The notes: generated by a model from the letters alone, not told the origin. A stretch of 64,000 bases of DNA from Atherinomorus stipes (GCA_023101725.1 JALJCO010010195.1:1054001-1118000); one strand, 5' to 3'; shown: positions 10,901 to 36,925, numbered from the stretch's first letter. A program made the numbers and translations.

Positions 10901-13900
10901 GTTGGGGCGATGTTTGGATTGATTGTGAGTTGCTTAGTTATGGGCAGCATGCCTCGGGGATGAAAGCAATTATAATCTTGAACCTTTGCCACAATGAGGG
11001 TAGCTTTTGCTTTCATCTTATTGTTTATTGGCAAAAGGAGGAGTGTTCTGGACTGTCCTAGTTAGGAAAATAATTATTGCTGCTCAGATCTGTGTTTGCA
11101 CTGAAAAAGACCATCTTGATGCCGGAGCACATGCTAACTTAATTAGGCATGTACTTTCAGACTTTAATTACTGTAATTTCTCTGGGCTTGATGGCAAACA
11201 TAATATTGTTAAGACATTCTGTTTTGTGTTGCCCTTTACTTGTACGTGATCTATGATCTGCTAAGTGTCATTTAGCGAACAGAGGAATACAACATTTATT
11301 GTAAGGATGTATAGAGCTGTGTATAAAATGCAACGAAGCAGCATAGCCCTGGAGACTGGTCCCATCTGTTCAAGGCCTGCCTCTGTAGTTAGAAACTCAT
11401 CAAAATATGGTCCCCAAGGTTTGTGCACCCCCCCTCCTTGTCTCTCCATTTGTTACCTCTTTGTCTCATTGCTGAGAGGGTGGGGAGTCAGGGGCAACTG
11501 CTCAACCCCAGAAGGGGGAGGATGATGGGGCCAAGCATTAATGGAGACAGTATCCATGAAATGGCCCAGTGGAAGTGACGCTTCCTGGGCATGATTTATG
11601 CTTGCATGAGCATACGGCTGGGGTTGGGGTTGGGTGGGGAGCTTTAGCAATGAGGGAGGGCGTGTTGAAAGAGACCAGCCGGGATGCTACTGTATGTTTT
11701 GTTTATTCTCTCGTCCATGTGGTGCTGAAGTAGAGAGCTAGGCTGTCAATGAGAGCTGCGTTTCACACCTGCGCTTTAGAAGATCACTCTGGACTTGAAT
11801 ATGTAAGTCAGTTTTGCTCCTTATGTCCTGGTAGCAGAATATACTAGAAACATGCTGCATGAGTGTCTGCAGCTCTGGCTGTTGTGGGGTTGTTTTGGCC
11901 TTGTGCTGTTTGTCCTGATGATCCAATAATCTAGTGGCGATCTACCCCAAAATGCTTACTGTGTGTTATGATTTCCTTTTTGCATATTTGACGTTTATAT
12001 GCATATTTAAGGATGTTTTTGTTTGAAACTAGACATGTTTGCTCCCAGTGGAAGCTTAACATGAGGGGAAATCTACCCTTGTGTCACAATAATGCTGCAG
12101 TTTACAATTCTCTCGGACTCACTTTTGAGAATTCCTATTTCTTTCTCTTCCATCAAAGTTTATATAACATTCAATTTCATGGCCTGTGTTGTTCCTACTT
12201 CTTATCTGCCTTCTCAGGAGAGTGTTTCTGGCCCTATGCAGGCTATTAATGCAGCTTGATGTTCCAGCCATTGCTGAGAGAACTGCCTAAGGCAGTGAAT
12301 GGCCTTATTTAATGGGGATGAATATTCATTTGTTTTGAATAATTGTTTTAACAGTGCTGTTATTTATTGATAAGAGAATATAAGCATTGTATAATACAGT
12401 CTACTTTCTGGAGGCAATTTTACTGGGATTACACTAGAAATCGCAACATCTTGTACAGTATAAGTCCATAAATAAGGAACATAATGTTATTGCTGGTGCT
12501 GCATTGTCTTGAGCACTATTTCATCTGTTTGTTGAGATATTTTAATTTTCATGAGGCTAATATATGAGGCCATAGCTGATGTGAAATATTTGCTTTATAA
12601 CAGTACATCATGTTTGCTTTGACTTCAGAGCCGAGCCACTAAGTAACAGAAACACACCAAAACAAACATCTCTGATCAATTTTCCGGACTCAAAACCACA
12701 GAAACGTTGTGTATCGGACCGGATCAAGGCTCATGTTCGGTTTTCAGTGGGCGAGGTGCGGACAGTTGCTAAAACCGCGACCCAGACAAGTTTTCTTTTG
12801 TGGAATGTTAAAAACAGAAACAGACATTTTTTTTTCCACTGGATGTTTATTGCAGTGCAGAGAAGGGCGTAACTTTGGATTGACCCGAGAGCTGTGTACC
12901 ATTTTCACCGGCTTCAAATGTCAGGGCAACTCTGAAATCCATGTAAATGCCCTGAGTTTTATGGTGTCTTACTGCACTGAAATGAATCTCAGCGTGAAAG
13001 GAAGTAGTAAAGTCATTTTTCCCACAGACAGTTCGTAGATGTGTTGCATGGCCTCGGGAACAGGCAATAAAAGCCCCTTTTTGATTTCCTTGCTGCTGTA
13101 AATAGAAGCGCTGCACATTTCAGGACTAATGTTAAGATAATGTAAATTTGCTGTGTGTGTTTTACATAGAGAATAGATTTGCACTGCGCTGTTTACAAAT
13201 CCATTAGCAGGCTGTTAATGTGCACTGAATGAGCCAAGCATGGGCATCAGAGTGAAAGTCGTGCTTAATTTGCCCATTGCTTCTCATTGATGATCAGCTA
13301 AAGAGTTTAGTTGTGGTCACGGGAGGAGAGTGACCTCTCTCAGGTATTGTTGTCTCGCTCACAGTGTCTTTACACATTTGGTTTGCTTACAAAATGCAGC
13401 CGACTTCACTCTGGCATGGGATGTTGGGAGGAAGTGGGTAGTGACAGACAGCAGTAGGCTTGACTGAGAAACAAACAAGCTGTGAAGAGAGAGCTGAAGG
13501 TTTGCCAGTGAAAAGATTAGAGTGGCATTTGGCTCAAGAGCCAGGATGCATCGTTGCTCCCACCATACTGCCATGGCAACGACAGCTTTATGCCTCCCTT
13601 GCTGTCCCCCCACTGAGTCTCCAGACTGTACCAAAGAGTCATTTAAAGATCTTGAGATTATTCAGGTTGCCTCAAACATTTACCCAGTCGCCCATGCACA
13701 ACATGAATTCCATCGCCTTAAATCCAGCTGCATGAAATAGAGATTTACTGTCATGTTAGATTCCTCCATTATTTCCCTGTTTTGTTTTTTTTTCTTTTAA
13801 TGACATCTAAATGAATGAGCTGTTTAAAAGCCTATTATAAATGTGCATGGATTGCAGAGCTTCTCCACAATCCCATCCATCCAGTTCTCATTTGTCATGC

Positions 13901-15839
13901 GGGGCACCTCTGTTCCCTGGTGACCAATCAGCAGTACTTCCTTGGCGGCTAAAAGCAGCCCCTCACCACCTCATCGTCACATGTGATTGACAGCCTCCCA
14001 CAGAAAGGAGGGGGGTTATTTACCTCCTCATGTTCTCATGGGATGAAGTTAATGATCCCAGCCAACAAAATAATACAAAGAGGAAAAAGCCTGAGAAGTC
14101 GGCGCCTGGTCGAACCATTTGGAGCGGTTTCGGCTTCCTTTAGAAAGGATTAGAGAAGAGGAGGCTGTGTGAGGAGAATTTTAGAGATAGGAGCGAGGGA
14201 GATGAAGCAGGAGAAACCAGACAGAAAGTAAGAGGTAAAGGAAGGCTTGTGAGGACGGCTGGCTTTTTTTTTTTCTTAGAAAACTTGTTTCTTGGGTTTT
14301 TGTTCTGTAGTCATATGTCACACTGACTGTGGACTGTCTGGTTGACTGATTAACAGACTGTGAGGTAAGGCACATACTGGATCTGCAGTGGACTTACAAA
14401 GTCCCCCAAAAGTCTCTTTTAAACTTGATACTCAAGCTTTGAGAAAGAATTGGTGTGCTACCTTACACACGCTTCACAATATTCAGCCTTTTTTTTTCTT
14501 GTCTGTGTGATAGGTAGTGAATGCTTTCTTGGACAGGAATGGGGTTGTAAACAAATAGCACAGATGCTGCTTCTCTTCCTGTGAATTTTCTCAGCAACTC
14601 AGCTGAACTATTTTCATGCTCCTTTGCTTCCATGCTGCACATCACACCAGTCTAACAACTGGATTTGCATTGGTTCTCCTGCAAGATTTTAGCATGTTTA
14701 TGTTGTTTTTCAAGCCAATATTAACCATAAAATACCTTAGGATCTAACTTGTTTTACTTTCTCTCACATTACTTTTTAAATTCTTTGAATGCTGCAGGCT
14801 GAACTGAAACACAAGGACTGCTGGCAGGGGCTTTGGCTTAATCCAAATGAATCCATGCCTTGTGCCTTGTCTTTTACCCTGCTGCATAAACCCTTGCCTT
14901 GCACACAGATGACATTTAAAAAAAAAAAAAAAAAAGAACATACCTGATATTGTTGACAAGGTTGTTTCAGGTAACAGCATCTTGCTGTGTCCCTCAAACT
15001 TCACGGTTTAACAGTAAGCTGAGAAGCTGATCAAACTTTTTGTGAGCAGTTTCTCTGCAGCCGTGTCAGCCTGCATGTTTGCTTTTCCATGCAGCTGAGG
15101 ACTGGTGAGCAGATGCCAACAATCTGAAACAACTTTCAGTGCTTTGTGTGTCAGCTGTCACAATGTCAGAACATTCCTGTGTGTTTTCATTTCACAGTTA
15201 ATGGGTCCACATCAAAAAGTGAAGGACTGAGATTGCTTGAGGAATAAGGCTTTTAGAAGTTATTAAAAGCTAACATACAGCAAGCTACACTTAAAAGGTT
15301 TTTTCTAACGTGTAAGTTGTCAGATTTTTTCTTCTCTTTCTTTTTTTCTAAAAGAAAAGGTTATTCATTAATTGACTTATGCTGAGCCATGATGGAGTTT
15401 GCACCAGGCTGATGACAATTTTCTTTTTCTGGGGAGTAAAATCATAACTGATTCCCATATTTGACTTGACTGTATTGAATCTTCCCTTGAGCATGAAAAA
15501 CTTTTCTAATTTTGATAATGTAGGCCAAATTTGCCTGGGTAATGATAATGCAGTTAAGATTCTGCCTGATTATGGCCCCTCTGAATGCTGTTTTGTGGTG
15601 TTCCGCTCATTGCGTCTATTCAAACTTGATAACACAGCTTTGTTGCAAATTATGGCAGCACGTCATGCTCTGATAGCCCTGAGTGATAGACCAAACCAGC
15701 AAAAGTCCTGCCCCTTTCATACCATTGGCTTAAACAGCAATTTACAGCCCACTACATCTAGATGGGATAGTTCTCCGTGAGAGCAAAAAAAAAAGAGAGG
15801 AAAAAAAAAAGGTGGTAAGTTCTGATCCTCCTGCAAGCT

Positions 15840-16003
15840 TAGAGAGGGTTGGAGGCTCAGAAACTCAGAGTTGGAGAGACGAGCCACTTAAATTCAGACT
15901 GCTGCCGTGATTCAGCTTTGCAGAGCCTGAATATCACCAGTGCCTTACTAAAAAGTTGGTGCTTTCCTGTTTCTGCTTGTTTATGGCTGGAACCATGAGG
16001 CAG
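15840..16003 (+). other. Candidate noncoding first exon of mid1
   Basis: The stretch ends in a near-perfect donor (GGCAG|GTAAGTCAG) at 16,003/16,004 and is moderately GC-rich compared with its surroundings. The last nine bases are ATG AGG CAG, which would be in frame with the open 17-codon run in the mid1 5' UTR exon. The 5' boundary is arbitrary. Vertebrate MID1 is known to use several alternative 5' untranslated exons, which makes this plausible but unproven. Confidence 0.3.
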
Positions 16004-19000
16004 GTAAGTCAGAGGGTCACTCTAAACTCAGTCTGTATTTTGTGTTACTGTGCTTCTGTTTTTCTAGCAAAACAGTGAGTCATCATGCGTTTCCAAGCCT
16101 CTAGGCAGGGATCTGTTGGAGTGCTGGGTTTCTTTGACTGTCGTGCATGTTTCAACTGTGGATAACACCAAAGGGATAAGATGACTAAGTGAGAAGACAG
16201 AGGGTGATTTCGTAATTAAACGGCTCCAAAATGAGTGGGTGTAGACAAAATAGATTTCCTGTGTCAAAGCAGTCATTCAGCGCATGCTTTTGAACGTCCT
16301 CTTAAATGCATGCTTCTTGTATCTGATAGGGGAAAAAAATCTTGACCTTTCAACCTTACTTTTGGATGTACAGTTTGAATAGGCAGGTTTTCCCCCCTTT
16401 TTTTTTATTTCTATCTTTTCTTGGTTGACATATTTTTTACTCATTACTCAGACTTCTCTTCTGTGCCGAGGGGGAAACCACCCTGTAGTTGCCCTTATTA
16501 ATAAGTAACTTGCTCTTGGGAGAGGAATGTTAGACATCTTACCACCACAGCGCTGCCTCTGATCACTGGTGTGTCTAACAGATATCAAGCCGTCACCATG
16601 GCAACACATGTGGAGGTGTTTACCACACTAGTATACCTCTGTATTGGATTAAGAGAAGGATAAGTGAGTTCTACTGGAGGGAACAAATTTGAGAAAAACT
16701 TTTTTGAAATGATTGAATAAATTAAGTTTGCATAAGTTTTTGAGTTGCGATTTAATCAGTTGCATCATGTCAGAGTTAAACTGTGGCATGTTTCAATTTG
16801 ACAAATTTAGTGTTGCTGTTTTACTAAACCACCACACGATGTCGCTCTTTGAGTGTTTTCTAATGAGCGTCCTTCTTGGTGGATGGCGTCTGTAAACTGC
16901 ATGAACAAAGAAGTTTTTGACATTTAAGCTTTTTACAGTGCATACTTGGATAGTTTGGAGCTCATTGAAACATTTCCGCTGCTTGGACCTGTGGGTAGCA
17001 GGTTACAGCTGCATGCTTGGAAAGTCACATTCTGTGAAGTTCCTGTGGTTGTGGAAAGGATACGGTGTTTTCCCACTGATGCCACCTGCCAAGTCGTGGA
17101 GAGGAAATGAGAGTTTGGTGCAACCTCTGATGCTGACCAGGGTGACCTGAGCAGCACACAGTAAGCCTGCAGAGCAGTGAAAGGTTAGGGAATGGGGAAA
17201 CTCTGTTTTCATAAAAGATTAAGGAAAAATGACCCACATGATGAGTGTTGGAGCCATCTTTTCCACCACCTCTGCTCTTTGGATGAGGATGCTTGAGCCA
17301 AAACTTGTACTGTTGCAGCAAAAACTGGTGCCATTGCTATTCTTCTCTATGTGCCATCATGTTTGACAGATGTGCTTTAAATGCAGTCGCCAAGATGTTT
17401 AGTAATTAACACGTCCTCTATAATCATTTAAACAACAGCATCGGCCAGGCTCCATTAGGCTAATCTGTGTAATGTCTGCAGCTGGAGATCAGGTAGATAT
17501 GTCAGTCTAATCAGCTGGCTTGTGCTGCTGCAGCTGTAAATCACATTAGGCCTGAGTGGGCCGCTGCTGAGCTGGCTGCTACAGGAAGCTGCAACCGGCC
17601 ACACATTGGTCACAGCTATGCTGTGAAGACAGGATTACAGATAAATATGTTAGGTGTCAGCCCCAGGAAAGAAGACAAAGAGCAATCACACTCTTTCAGC
17701 CTCTGAATAGCCTACATGGTTCAGAGCTATCATTAAGGGTGATAAAAGACCATAACCAAAAGGATTAGAGAGTGCTTGAACAGAAAATTGCCTTCATATC
17801 TGAGACACTGTAATTGTTTCATCTTTAAATGACCTATTACTTCCTAATCAAACAAAACTCCAAATGTTAACTTAATACCTAGGTCCATATTTCGGGATTG
17901 AATCAGATTTAAGTGCTTGTCTCACACCTATCTGTTCACACTCAGTATGAAGTACCTTGAATTTTACTTCTGCCGTGAAACTTTTGAACTGCCATAGGCA
18001 TTTAAATATTAATAAGCTGTGCAAGACAAGAAAGCATGTAGGTTTTTTGATCTGCTGTTAGAGTTTATATGGGTGTCTGGTGATCAAATACATAGCTTTT
18101 GCACTTTTCTTTAATGCTTTGTAGCTTTATTGATTGTTTTGGTTAGGATAAGCTATAGATTAACTAATCAACATAAGAAAAGTCTAACAAAACCACAACC
18201 ACATACAGTATCAATACACTGTAATTATGGATGTGCGCCAATTGGGTATGCGATACGGCCCAATATGGTAATCAAGTTTATTTACACAAAGTTGTAATGC
18301 TCTAAACATAAAACTTTGCACTGCACATATTTGCAACCTACAGAAGATTTATTTCTTTTTTTATTTGTCAAAAATCTTCATACAGTAAACTCCCCTGGCA
18401 AGCCAGAATGCTTTCACTCCTGTGAATACTTTGTGTTAAATGTGAGGGCAGAAAGTGAGTGAAAGCCATTTTTATCATCAGTGTCATTTTTTTTTCCCTG
18501 CTGTTTAATGGGCTTTCTTGACAGATGAAACAAATAAGTTTCCTCACTGATCGCTCAAGTATTTCCCATCTGGAAAGTGTATAGAGAGAACTCAGGGAAT
18601 GCCAGCCACATTCCCATGTGTATCCTCCATGCAGTGTAGCTTGCACCCACATGTTTTGAACTTTATTTTGCCTCTGGTATTTACAGTGTATATTAGTTTC
18701 TGAGAGTGCGTAGTCACTCGGGAGACCCGTTTGAATGACAGGAGAATCAAAATAGAGCACAGCAGGGTTGTTCTGGAAATAGAGGCACAGGGTTAGCAGA
18801 TGGTCCCTCAGTGATTCCCACATCAGGGCCAGCTGCTGTAGAGGTGGATGTCACAGATGTAGCTGTACTGGATGCTAATTGTCTTTCAATTTTTATTGAG
18901 AGCTATACTTTTTTCATTTTTTACAATCTGTGAAACCATATGGAGTTTAAATTGTTCCATATTACTAATTTGAAGTGTCTGAGAGGACTGCTCATTGATT

Positions 19001-21028
19001 CCTCATCCCCTTGTTGGTTGGGTACTGACTAAATCACAGACCTCAGTCTTGTGCTCTCTCATATGTGTTTGCAGATTCGCCCTTTGAATTCCTGATGAGA
19101 ATGGCAAGAAAAGTTCCAATCCACAGCATTGTAGTGCTTGAGGCAGTGAGACAGTCACACAAGGAAGCCTGAAACTGATCCTGATGCTTTGAATTTCTGA
19201 ATGGGCAGGGCTGGGAGGACACTGACCTGCCTGTGAGGACGTGGGCTCTGCATGATCCCGTCCCTCCGCTTGTTTGCTGACTTTGACTCCCTCTCTTCAG
19301 CACGCTGCTGTCTGCTCTCCCTCTTCTCCCAGCACTGGCCAGAGCTCCTGCTGTAGGTGGAGCTGGCTTTCCTGGAATTGTCGGGCAACTTTTCCTGTTG
19401 TGCTTGCTACCTCTTGCTCAATCTTTTGCTTAATGACAGCTCTGCTGCAGGATTACTGGTGCAGTCAAGACTTGTGCCATTTGGATGCATATCTCTACAG
19501 CATGCTGGAGTTTAGGATGGTTGCATTTGCTATAAACATATTTTTATGACTTAGGTCAGAAGTTTTCCTTCAGCAAAAATGTCTCGGCTGTGCAAAGTGG
19601 GGCGAAATCCATCGGTGGGTAAAGTAAACTGTATGAATGGGAAAGCTTTCAGGAGTGTGTAATGTACTTGGGACTGTGACTGTTTGCAGTGGCTCTTTGC
19701 CACAGTGTTATTTTACAAGCTTTTTGTAAATTCAGGATATATTATACCACAGGTGATGACATCAGAGGATCAGCTTGTTTGTATTGTGTTCATTAAACAA
19801 AGCTCTTTTATCCATTTTGTATTTAGGACAGCCTGTTTGAACCAGCAGCTTAACCTGTTTGACTAGACCTGACAAAGCCGGAATAGGTTGCAGGTTTGGT
19901 AAAATGATGTAATGTTAAATTAGAAATGTTATTAAGCTAGGAGTTGTGGTATAGCTGTAGAGACTATATTCTAATGCCAGCTTTGAAACAATATTGCTTC
20001 ATTCTCTATGTTTTACTCGTTTGGTTAAAGGCTGATGGGGAAGAGGTCATGTTTGATCCAGAAAAGTAATTCCCAGCCACCTGCATTCGCTGCTTAGTGT
20101 GTAAAAGACCAAAACAGCGCAGAGAGAAAGGGCCACAGATGCATCACTGTCACAAGAGACAAGTGCAACAATTGCTTTTTGTTTTGTACAGTACAGTGTG
20201 ATTGCTGAAAGTCTGAAGATCTGAATAGCACAGAAAGAACAAACCCAGGTCTTTTGCTCAGAGGTAATTGCTGTATCCTCGCAACTTCAAAAGACTGCTT
20301 GTGCCCGACTGTCCTGATAATGAGCTTTTGCCCTCTTCACACGTAATGAGTGGAGGTAGAGAGTTCACACAGAGATAGACGCTGTGAGCACAGTGTGTCC
20401 ACTTGCAGCTGGGGTGTCTGACTGACCAGGAACAAAGGCTTAGTGTCTGTGATGGTGTAGAGCCCCAGCCATCAGCAAGCAGGCCAATAGACTTCTGCTT
20501 GGCTGAGTTCTCAACCCTTACCGACCGGCTTGCCTGCGGACTACAGTATAGAAAAGAACACATGCAGACTATTCCTGTGCCAAATTAAAATGAGCCACTG
20601 CTGCATTCTCTGAGTTCAGCCAAGCAGACCCAACAGAAGCTTATGCATTATATGCAAACACATGTTTTTGCATGAGTGTTCTCCTGCTTGCATCTTTTAA
20701 TTTTCCAGATTGCTTCATATCCATAATAAGACTTCTCACACAAATATTTACATAATATTTATTCAGCTTGCTTGCAAGCCGGGTGTATTCGGCTTGCAGA
20801 TGAAATCTGAAGCTGAAACTCAAGATAGAAATGAATAATTTTGTTTTCATCATCATAAATATTTCATAAGCAAAACAGTGTCACTATGTCTGTTTTATTC
20901 AGGCTATGAATGTCTAAATCTAAATCTTTATTGATTAATCTAGCTTTTAGCTCATATTTTTAACCTTCCACACTTTAATTTCTTATTTACAATCATAATT
21001 TTCTGATTTCTCTTTGTCGCCCTGTCAG

Positions 21029-21084
21029 ATAGCTGATCAGCTTCCCTGGATTTCGCTGACAATCCTACTTTGTTTCGCCTGAAG
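21029..21084 (+). promoter_or_regulatory. mid1: mid1 5' UTR part of first coding exon
   Basis: The acceptor CGCCCTGTCAG ends at 21,028 and the mid1 ATG is at 21,085, so the first coding exon carries 56 nt of 5' UTR and at least one more 5' exon must lie upstream. In frame 1 the UTR is open for 17 codons and closes with TGA at 21,080-21,082, just 2 nt before the start codon. Confidence 0.7.
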
Positions 21085-33811
<12,727 letters not shown>

Positions 33812-34332
33812 AGATGTTTGTCTGGATTTTTCTTTTGCATCGAAATGGAGACAACTCTTTAACTGTGATGACCACATCCCTAATGGTGGAGGTAAAAAAA
33901 AAAAGAAGGAAAAAAACAAACAAACAAAAAAAAAACAGAAAACTGTAGCCGAATGAGATGCAATGGCCTTGATAAACATTTTGAAGCATATCTGCTGAAA
34001 TTCATTTAAATTATTTAAATGTTAATTTCAGGCACGTGTAAATATTTTCTTTGCTTTGCACAGTTATGTTCAGTCCTCTGCTGGGTGGTTTAAAGGTTTG
34101 CTTACAATCTAAAATTTTAAGAACATGGGCTTCAGAGTATTTTTTCATAATTATTTTTTTTTTATTTCACACTGCACATTTTTCTGAAGAGGATGATAAA
34201 CATTTTAGTAAAAACAAAAAACAAACAAAAAAAACAAACAAACTTTAAACCAATTTGTTTCTGAAACAGTGGACTATTTTAAATGCTTGTTAATGATTGT
34301 TATTTCAAGTCAGAAGACTTTGTTTCTCTGTC

Positions 34333-34545
34333 CAGTGTTTCTCAGTTCCGGTCCTCAGGATCCCCTCGCCTGCATGTCTTCGAGGTAATCCTACTTTCAC
34401 ACACCTGAATCAAATAAATGGCTCGTTAACAGGTTTCCAAAGAACTTGATGAGGAAGTTCATTAATCTGAATCTGTGCTGGAGTAGGAACACATCTAAGA
34501 CATGCAGGGCAGTGTATCTTGAGGGCTGGAATTGAGAAACAAAGG
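34333..34545. mobile_element. Foldback/hAT-like MITE in the mid1 3' region
   Basis: The ends are inverted: GTTTCTCAGTTCCGGTCCTC at the left, and GAGGGCTGGAATTGAGAAAC at the right whose reverse complement matches it closely. The interior is partly self-complementary (CCTGCATGTCTTCGAGG against CTAAGACATGCAGGGC). This is a widespread teleost MITE type. A relative lies at about 51,600-51,785 in cog3 intron 12. It carries an AATAAA at 34,413-34,418. Confidence 0.7.
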
Positions 34546-34813
34546 GCTGTCTTGAAATGTATTTCTAAGCTGTATCTGCCATAAATAAACCTGTTTACTT
34601 GTCCTTGTCTTCTAAGGAAAAGGCATTTAAATAGAGCCAATAATAACATAGCAGTTTCACTTACAAACTGATATGAACTCAATCACATCAAGATTTTTTA
34701 AAAGTATTTATTATCTGTAAATGTTTTCTACAGTTTTGGGATTATTCATCATCATGACAACGGTTTTAAAGCTTCACCTCATTTCTCAAATTTAAGTTTC
34801 TCTGGCAAGATCT

Positions 34814-34819
34814 AATAAA
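34814..34819 (+). terminator. mid1: Candidate mid1 poly(A) signal
   Basis: Canonical AATAAA in TCTAATAAAAGTAAC with a GT-rich downstream element. About 1.0 kb after the mid1 stop. Confidence 0.5.
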
Positions 34820-35455
34820 AGTAACTCCATGTGATTGTCTGTGTGACCTTCCTCTTTGTTTTCTGGTGAACTGTCACAGCTACAAAAGTATCTCACAGAG
34901 ATGATAATTTCATACAATGCATGGTAGTTGTTTACACTCATTTATTTAGGATTTCTCCTCTATGCTTGGACAAGTTTTTACAACACAGTTTAAAGAAACC
35001 ACCACCACAAAGGGAAGTGTCAGTTTTTTTTCTATGCTGTACAGGGCTCTCCCTGACCCGCACTGAACCAAAATACCACCTCTGACAAGATTCGCTTTGA
35101 CATCTCTTTTTGTACCAAAGTAATGTGGCTTGAATTCTGCAGCGTCTCCTTTCAACAGAGATGGGGGGGGGTTAAAAAAAAAAAAAAAACTGAACTCTCT
35201 GTGACCTCCCCATGAGACACCCTGCAGACAAAGCTGTAATGCATAAGCCCCACCTCCTTCTCAATTTAATGCCACCAGTCCTAGATGTGTTCTTTTTTAT
35301 TTGAAGACAAATCTTGCAGCATATGTTCTAATACCGAAATACTAAAATAAAAGCATTGAAATCATAAATGAATATAACTATTTCATTCTTTTGAACAAGA
35401 TGATATACATGTTATTTTATCTGATTAAAGACGATACAAAAGCAAACTGTCTAAA

Positions 35456-35478
35456 TACACACACACACACCCACCCAC

Positions 35479-35534
<56 letters not shown>

Positions 35535-35572
35535 CCTATATGTACACACCCACACACACACACACACACAGA
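35456..35572. repeat. Compound (CA)n-(TA)n-(CA)n microsatellite
   Basis: An ACACACAC run with CCCACC interruptions (35,457-35,479) leads into about 24 TA units (35,482-35,529), then TACACATACC, then CACACACAC to 35,570. Confidence 0.95.
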
Positions 35573-36750
35573 AATTGTGTTTGTGTGTTTGTATCAAACA
35601 CAATTGCAAATTGCTTTTGTATCTTCTATTTATTTTTTTTGTTCCAAAACATTTTTTGAAAACATTTTCTTATTGTCCTCCTTCCACCACCCACCTTTAA
35701 TCTAAGCTCTGCATTAAGAAGACTAAAGATTTCTCATATATTTATATACTGTTATATATAATTATATATTTCATAAAAATATATTTTCAAAATGAAAAAA
35801 ATGTTCCCCAGGGCTCCACCTGCTGGATTTAAGTAAATAAAAGACAAATAAGCTGCGAAGTTGCCATATCTGTCCCAAACAGACATTTCATCTCCCACCT
35901 TGGTCTATTTGTCTTGATGTGTTTGTTTTGCAATAACATTATAGGCTTCAGATGCCATCCAGGAGATAAATTTTGCTCAAGGCAAAAAGAGATTAAATGG
36001 CAGATCCCTCCTCAATAAATACCATATGATCAGAGACAATCAGTCAACAGTAACTAACTTATGTGATGCTAAGCTCATGTGGTTCTGACAAATAGGGCAT
36101 ATAAAACACCATTATATCATTATTCATTCTTGTTGCAGTACTGAAATGTCTCTCTGCTTTTCCAGCTAAATAAATTTATTCAGATATCTGTTACAGTACG
36201 AAGCAGATGGTTTAGTTGGATTATTTTGCAATATCAAAGCAAAGTTGTATTAAAGAAAATAAAGGGGTGGGGAAAAAAATATACAATGAACGATCGTGAG
36301 GTGTTTTAGCATAGAAGAAAAATTCATAAAATGATAAATGAATAAATAAATAAACAAACAAAAAACAAATTGCATGTGGTGTTTAAAATGAAGTGTTAAA
36401 TCAAAGCACGTTACAGGGGAGAACTCCATGGTCAAATCCTGGTTTCTCCCCTTGGCCCTTCCCTTCTATTATGCAGAGGCAGACACCCCTCTGTCTTTTA
36501 GGAATCAATAAGTAGTTGTAATTGGCCCATCAAAATGACCCCCAAAGCCCCAGCTGAAGAGCCACATGACCCACCTTCGAAACAAATGACCTACTTCTAC
36601 AAAACAGAGTTGTAAGGCTGCAGGGGTGGGGGTTAGGATTGGGCCTATGTATCCACCCATATCTTCTTCCATTAAAATATTTTTATACTGTTACTATACT
36701 GAAATACTGACCTTTTGTTAACAGAGAAATATGGCATCGTTAGATCAATA
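35573..36750. other. Intergenic, AT-rich, no gene seen
   Basis: Contains an AT-rich block with imperfect TATATTT units (35,735-35,795). No exon, RNA gene or clear transposon was recognised. Confidence 0.5.
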
Positions 36751-36754
36751 CAGC

Positions 36755-36925
36755 CTGTACAGGGCTATGGTGGTTGCACCATTCAGTCACAGTAAGAAGG
36801 TTCCGGTTCAAATCTCAGCTGGGATCTTTCCGTGCGGATCATTTTGTCCCTGTGCAAGTGTTGGCTCTTTCCAGATACTCCACCTATGGTCCACTATAAG
36901 GTTTACTGTACAGCTTTAAATAAGT
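36755..36925 (-). repeat. R1 repeat copy, minus strand, partial
   Basis: Reads GGTGGTTGCACCATTCAGTC, then AGTAAGAAGGTTCCGGTTCA, then CCAGATACTCCACC, the reverse orientation of the R1 family with its GGTTCAAAT box. Weakly conserved. Confidence 0.5.

Larger units (their letters stand above)
6425..21028. other. 14.6-kb repeat-poor upstream region of mid1
   Basis: No protein-coding exon was recognised. Unlike its flanks, the region holds essentially no recognisable transposon. It contains candidate 5' noncoding exons at 7900-7935 and about 15,840-16,003, and AT-rich blocks with homeodomain-type TAATTA sites (for example 11,130-11,230, 12,540-12,615 and 17,390-17,690) that look like conserved noncoding DNA. 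The longest ORF, 18,368-18,823 on the minus strand (151 codons), shows no domain and is treated as chance. The mid1 promoter has not been located. Confidence 0.5.
33812..34840 (+). promoter_or_regulatory. mid1: mid1 3' UTR (probable)
   Basis: Sequence after the TGA at 33,809-33,811 is A- and T-rich, with an A-rich run at 33,894-33,937. AATAAA hexamers occur at 34,413, 34,584, 34,814 and 35,346. The one at 34,814-34,819 is followed 15-30 nt later by GT-rich sequence (GATTGTCTGTGTGACC), which makes it the best poly(A) site candidate. The UTR would include the foldback MITE at 34,333-34,545. Confidence 0.55.

Noticed and set aside
12709..13038. 109-codon plus-strand ORF upstream of mid1
   Set aside because: No recognisable domain; cysteine- and phenylalanine-rich chance translation with no supporting splice sites.
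18368..18823. 151-codon minus-strand ORF, one of the longest simple ORFs outside the genes
   Set aside because: No domain, no low-complexity or signal pattern, no splice or promoter context, and composition like the surrounding noncoding DNA. At this AT content an ORF of this size occurs by chance in 64 kb.
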